Of a stretch of 64,000 bases of DNA, positions 60,968 to 64,000 are shown in pieces (position 1 is the stretch's first letter; each line of letters starts with the position of its first letter). Where the stretch lies: positions 27,990,502 through 28,054,501 of the forward strand of contig JAAOOA010000127.1 in the NCBI GenBank assembly GCA_012861695.1, written 5' to 3'. The translations under genes and the position numbers were made by a program. The stretch is from Trematomus loennbergii (lineage: Eukaryota > Chordata > Actinopteri > Perciformes > Nototheniidae). Below the pieces are notes generated by a model that was not told the origin of the DNA, did no database searches, and saw nothing but the letters and a program-made list of their open reading frames with translations.

Positions 60968-62170
60968 TTCCCCAGTCAGTAAGTGCTCCATTCACAAAAT
61001 CCTTCAGTCGTTTGGACCATTTGCTATCCCCCAATTTGCATTGATGTCATTAATCAAATAGGAAGCAAAAGCAAACTGGTGTTCACGGAGAAGCATCACC
61101 AGCAATAAATATTTTAAGAACTTTCCAAAAATGTTACATTGCATGCTATATCTCAAATCGATAAGGCGCCCCCCACCCCCCCCTCAACCCAACTCCCACC
61201 TCCCCAGCTAAGAGATGCAGGCGGGCCATCTGCTGGGGAGGGACGTTCACTACACGATGACGCACTCCTGAGCTTTTCATTCATTCATTCATAATGCTGT
61301 TTGGATAGCACCAACTACACCCACTGTGATTCAGCTCCACACACCCATCTCACACACAATGAGCTTATGTCATCCATTTCATTTAGGACAATATGTTGTG
61401 ATTCCCCTCAAATACTGATGAAAACCAACTACCTTCAAACTATGAATAACTGTGAAAATTGTATTTTTCTTCAACTTAATTTGTGTATTTTTCAAACAGT
61501 GTGATTAACCTGAAACGTATGCCTTGTCTCGCAGTGGGTACTGTATGTATGACAGCCTCCCACCCCCCCTAAAGGGAAACATCAAACCACATTGAGTTAA
61601 TAAAGTGATACCACAGTCGGTCCAGTATAGTGATCACTGCCTCCTCCCACACACTGAGTAAACGAGCAGAGACCAATCGATGACAGCCTCCGACAAGAGC
61701 CGTTTCTCAAAAGCAATTACACAACTGTTTGTCGTGCACCGTCCTCTCAATTCCCTTTCTTTTCATTAGTGTGCAGGGCGGTGTGTGTGTGTACACTACT
61801 TGTGTGTCTCTGCACAGTGGACTAAATGAATGGGCGTACAGTAGGTGTGTGTGTTCTGGATTATATGTCAGAGTAAAAGAAGGGGAGGGGTTGCCTCTCT
61901 TCGTCTGCGTCATAGAGGAACCCCATTAGACAGGATGAGCCTTTTAGTGCTATTGAGCCACAAGGCTCACCCATGTCAGACGCTAAATCACCGCTGAATA
62001 GACAGCTGCTGGGTCTCAAGCCACATCTTCCAATCTACATCACTACTTTCCACTGTGCCGCCTAACTTGTCGCACAGTGACAGACTGAGACATACCAGGA
62101 GACCTCTTTAAAAATTATCTTGAACACTCATATCCAATTCAGCCTTTTGACCTTTCATTCAAAACTTTAA

Positions 62171-62404
62171 AGGGTCCCTATTATGCTTATTGGGGTTTTC
62201 CCTTTCCTGTAGTGTGCTATATAGGTTTCTGTGCATGTCAATGTCTGCAAAGAATAACATCCCAAAGACTGGGCTCTAGTTTCAAACAGAGGGAGAAGAG
62301 AAAATAAAAATAAAGACCTTTTTGAACATTAAAGCATGGAGACATGTCACAGTAGAGACACTAAATACTAATATGAACCTGAAAATTAGCATTATATGGC
62401 CCCT
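62171..62404. mobile_element. TTAA-flanked MITE, family C, compact copy
   Basis: 234 bp with TTAA at 62167-62170 and 62405-62408, ends AGGGTCCCTATTATGC and GCATTATATGGCCCCT. It lies upstream of the calca promoter. Confidence 0.82.
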
Positions 62405-63032
62405 TTAAGCTAAAATGTATAGGCATGACTGTATACTTTGTACAATTTAATTTCCACTACTGGCTCTACATACTGTATGCTGCCAGGTTGCTTGTGAAAG
62501 CTTTTAAGTTTATCGTGACCTATAGTAATACATGATAAAGTATTTGCTGATTAAATGTTCTATTATTAATCTGAATCTTGACACTAAGTTATCAAATAAT
62601 TGTAGCTGAATAGATAAATATGTTTGCTTCTGAATTGTACTGAAGCATAAAGTAGCTGAAAATGGAAATGCGAGTACCTCATAATGGCACATGAGTACAG
62701 GAATAGAGTAAATACTGCCTGTCACTGTGTCGCTGTGTCATAGTTTGGCTTAAAATAAAAATGTTTCCTGGTGCCTTTTACCTAGTTTACAGCAGACAAT
62801 GTGTTGCTCATCTCTCTGGGTCTATATATTGTTATCCTGTCTGTGTGTGGGTGAGTGTATCCATACTGTACGTGCATGCTTACGTATATGTGCTCATGTT
62901 CTCAGCGTGGGTGATCCTTTTGGGTCATCTTCACGCTGGGGAGCTGAACAGGCCGTCCTGTCTCCTCCAAAGTTTCCCTCAGTTCCTGAAAAACTTTTGA
63001 GCATCGAGTCAATATGCTAACCTTTTAAGCTA

Positions 63033-63057
63033 CCCCCCCCCCCCCCCCCCCCCCCCC
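63033..63057. repeat. Poly(C) run of 25
   Basis: Uninterrupted homopolymer in DNA upstream of calca. Confidence 0.95.
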
Positions 63058-64000
63058 TCCAGCACTCCCACCCTGGTGTAAGTTATCGCTGGGGACACTG
63101 ACCGCTGTCTGATGCTGGGGTTTTATTGGGTTTGAACAAACATCATGCTATTTCAGATCTTAATGGATGTATTTGGCCAATGAAGGAGCAATGTAGCAAC
63201 AACCTGCAGAAAAGATGGCAACACGTCAATGTTGTAATTGCTATTACTGTACTGCTGTGCTAAATGAGTTTGATGTCACCCAATACACCGATGGTATTTC
63301 CACATGAGTTTAAATGTTATGCCTTGTGTCCTCGTGGCTTGGTGAGACTATTAAGAATCTCATAATACATATGCATTTTTCGAATCTGCTATATGTGAAC
63401 TATATTTATGAAACTAAAACTTTAATGGTGAATGCTTTTTGGAGATGTAATACATTTTAAAACAGATTAAGATGCATTTCTGAATTAATTAATCCTCTAC
63501 CTCATCTCAAATCTGAAATTAAAAAAAAGAATCACAAAAGTTGAGACACCTGACTCACAGCTGCTCGTCGTTAACCTATCAGTTACCTATAGGATACATT
63601 TAGGGCGGTTTATTTGCTGAATCATATCATATTATTTACTAATTTCTCTAGTTTTTCTAGTCACGTTTTTTGTTGTTTTTATTCAATATTAGCGATTCCC
63701 CTTCACAAAACACAGCAGCTTTTTAATTTCCCTTGTCACAGTATGCATTTGTTTGCAGGTTTGTTTTCAACATTTTTGTTACGTACGTTTATTTTTTTTC
63801 TTGTCAAGTAAATTCTATATATATTGCCCCAAATCTTTAATATGGCTCAAAAGGCTTTACAATCTGTACAGCTTATAAAACACTTTCACATGTTCCCACA
63901 TCATAGCAGGAAAAGCACAGGTGTAATTAAATAACCAACTCAGTCTCACGGCATTTCGTGTTATAGTCACGAAATTAATGTAATCTATTGATTCGTGTTC

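Larger units (their letters stand above)
60968..64000. other. Upstream flank of calca
   Basis: A compact family C MITE at 62171 and a poly(C) run at 63033; otherwise unique AT-rich DNA with no recognised exon. Confidence 0.55.

Overview
The window is nuclear DNA from a ray-finned fish, probably a spiny-rayed teleost. It has short GT-AG exons separated by long AT-rich introns, very long CA/TG microsatellites, tRNA-derived SINEs and many short non-autonomous DNA transposons. I saw no bacterial, viral or organellar genes. Two conserved vertebrate genes are present, both on the minus strand and in the neighbourhood known from other vertebrates (calcitonin genes next to INSC).

Right part (about 55.3-60.8 kb): a complete calca-type gene for calcitonin and CGRP. 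It has a TATA box, a perfect upstream CRE, a 5'UTR exon, a signal-peptide exon, a propeptide exon, a calcitonin exon with its own poly(A) signal, a CGRP exon, and a 3'UTR exon with a second poly(A) signal. Exon 3 ends in phase 2, and exons 4 and 5 both start with C. Either splice therefore restores a serine codon, as expected for the classic calcitonin/CGRP choice. Three UGCAUG (Rbfox) motifs lie just upstream of the calcitonin exon. The calcitonin exon carries a one-base deletion at Cys7 of the mature hormone; the CGRP exon is intact.

Left part (1 to about 26.4 kb): the 5' portion of insc (Inscuteable, the spindle-orientation adaptor). Six exons are recognisable: a short first coding exon at 26.3 kb with a GC-type donor, then exons at 14.0, 12.1, 11.9, 10.9 and 4.1 kb. 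All joins agree in phase. The rest of the gene lies off the left edge. The exon at 13.7-14.0 kb also has a one-base deletion. Two one-base losses in two unrelated conserved genes point to sequence or assembly errors before biology.

The remainder (26.4-55 kb and 61-64 kb) shows no recognisable coding exon. It holds insc upstream or intergenic DNA with many mobile elements: at least five families of TTAA-flanked MITEs (Kolobok/T2-like), five hAT-type elements with 8-bp or near 8-bp duplications, one Harbinger-type element with a TTA duplication, four SINE copies, several LINE 3' ends and a probable solo LTR. There are four local tandem duplications. In two of them the younger insertions sit in one unit while the other keeps the empty site, which shows the target duplication directly.
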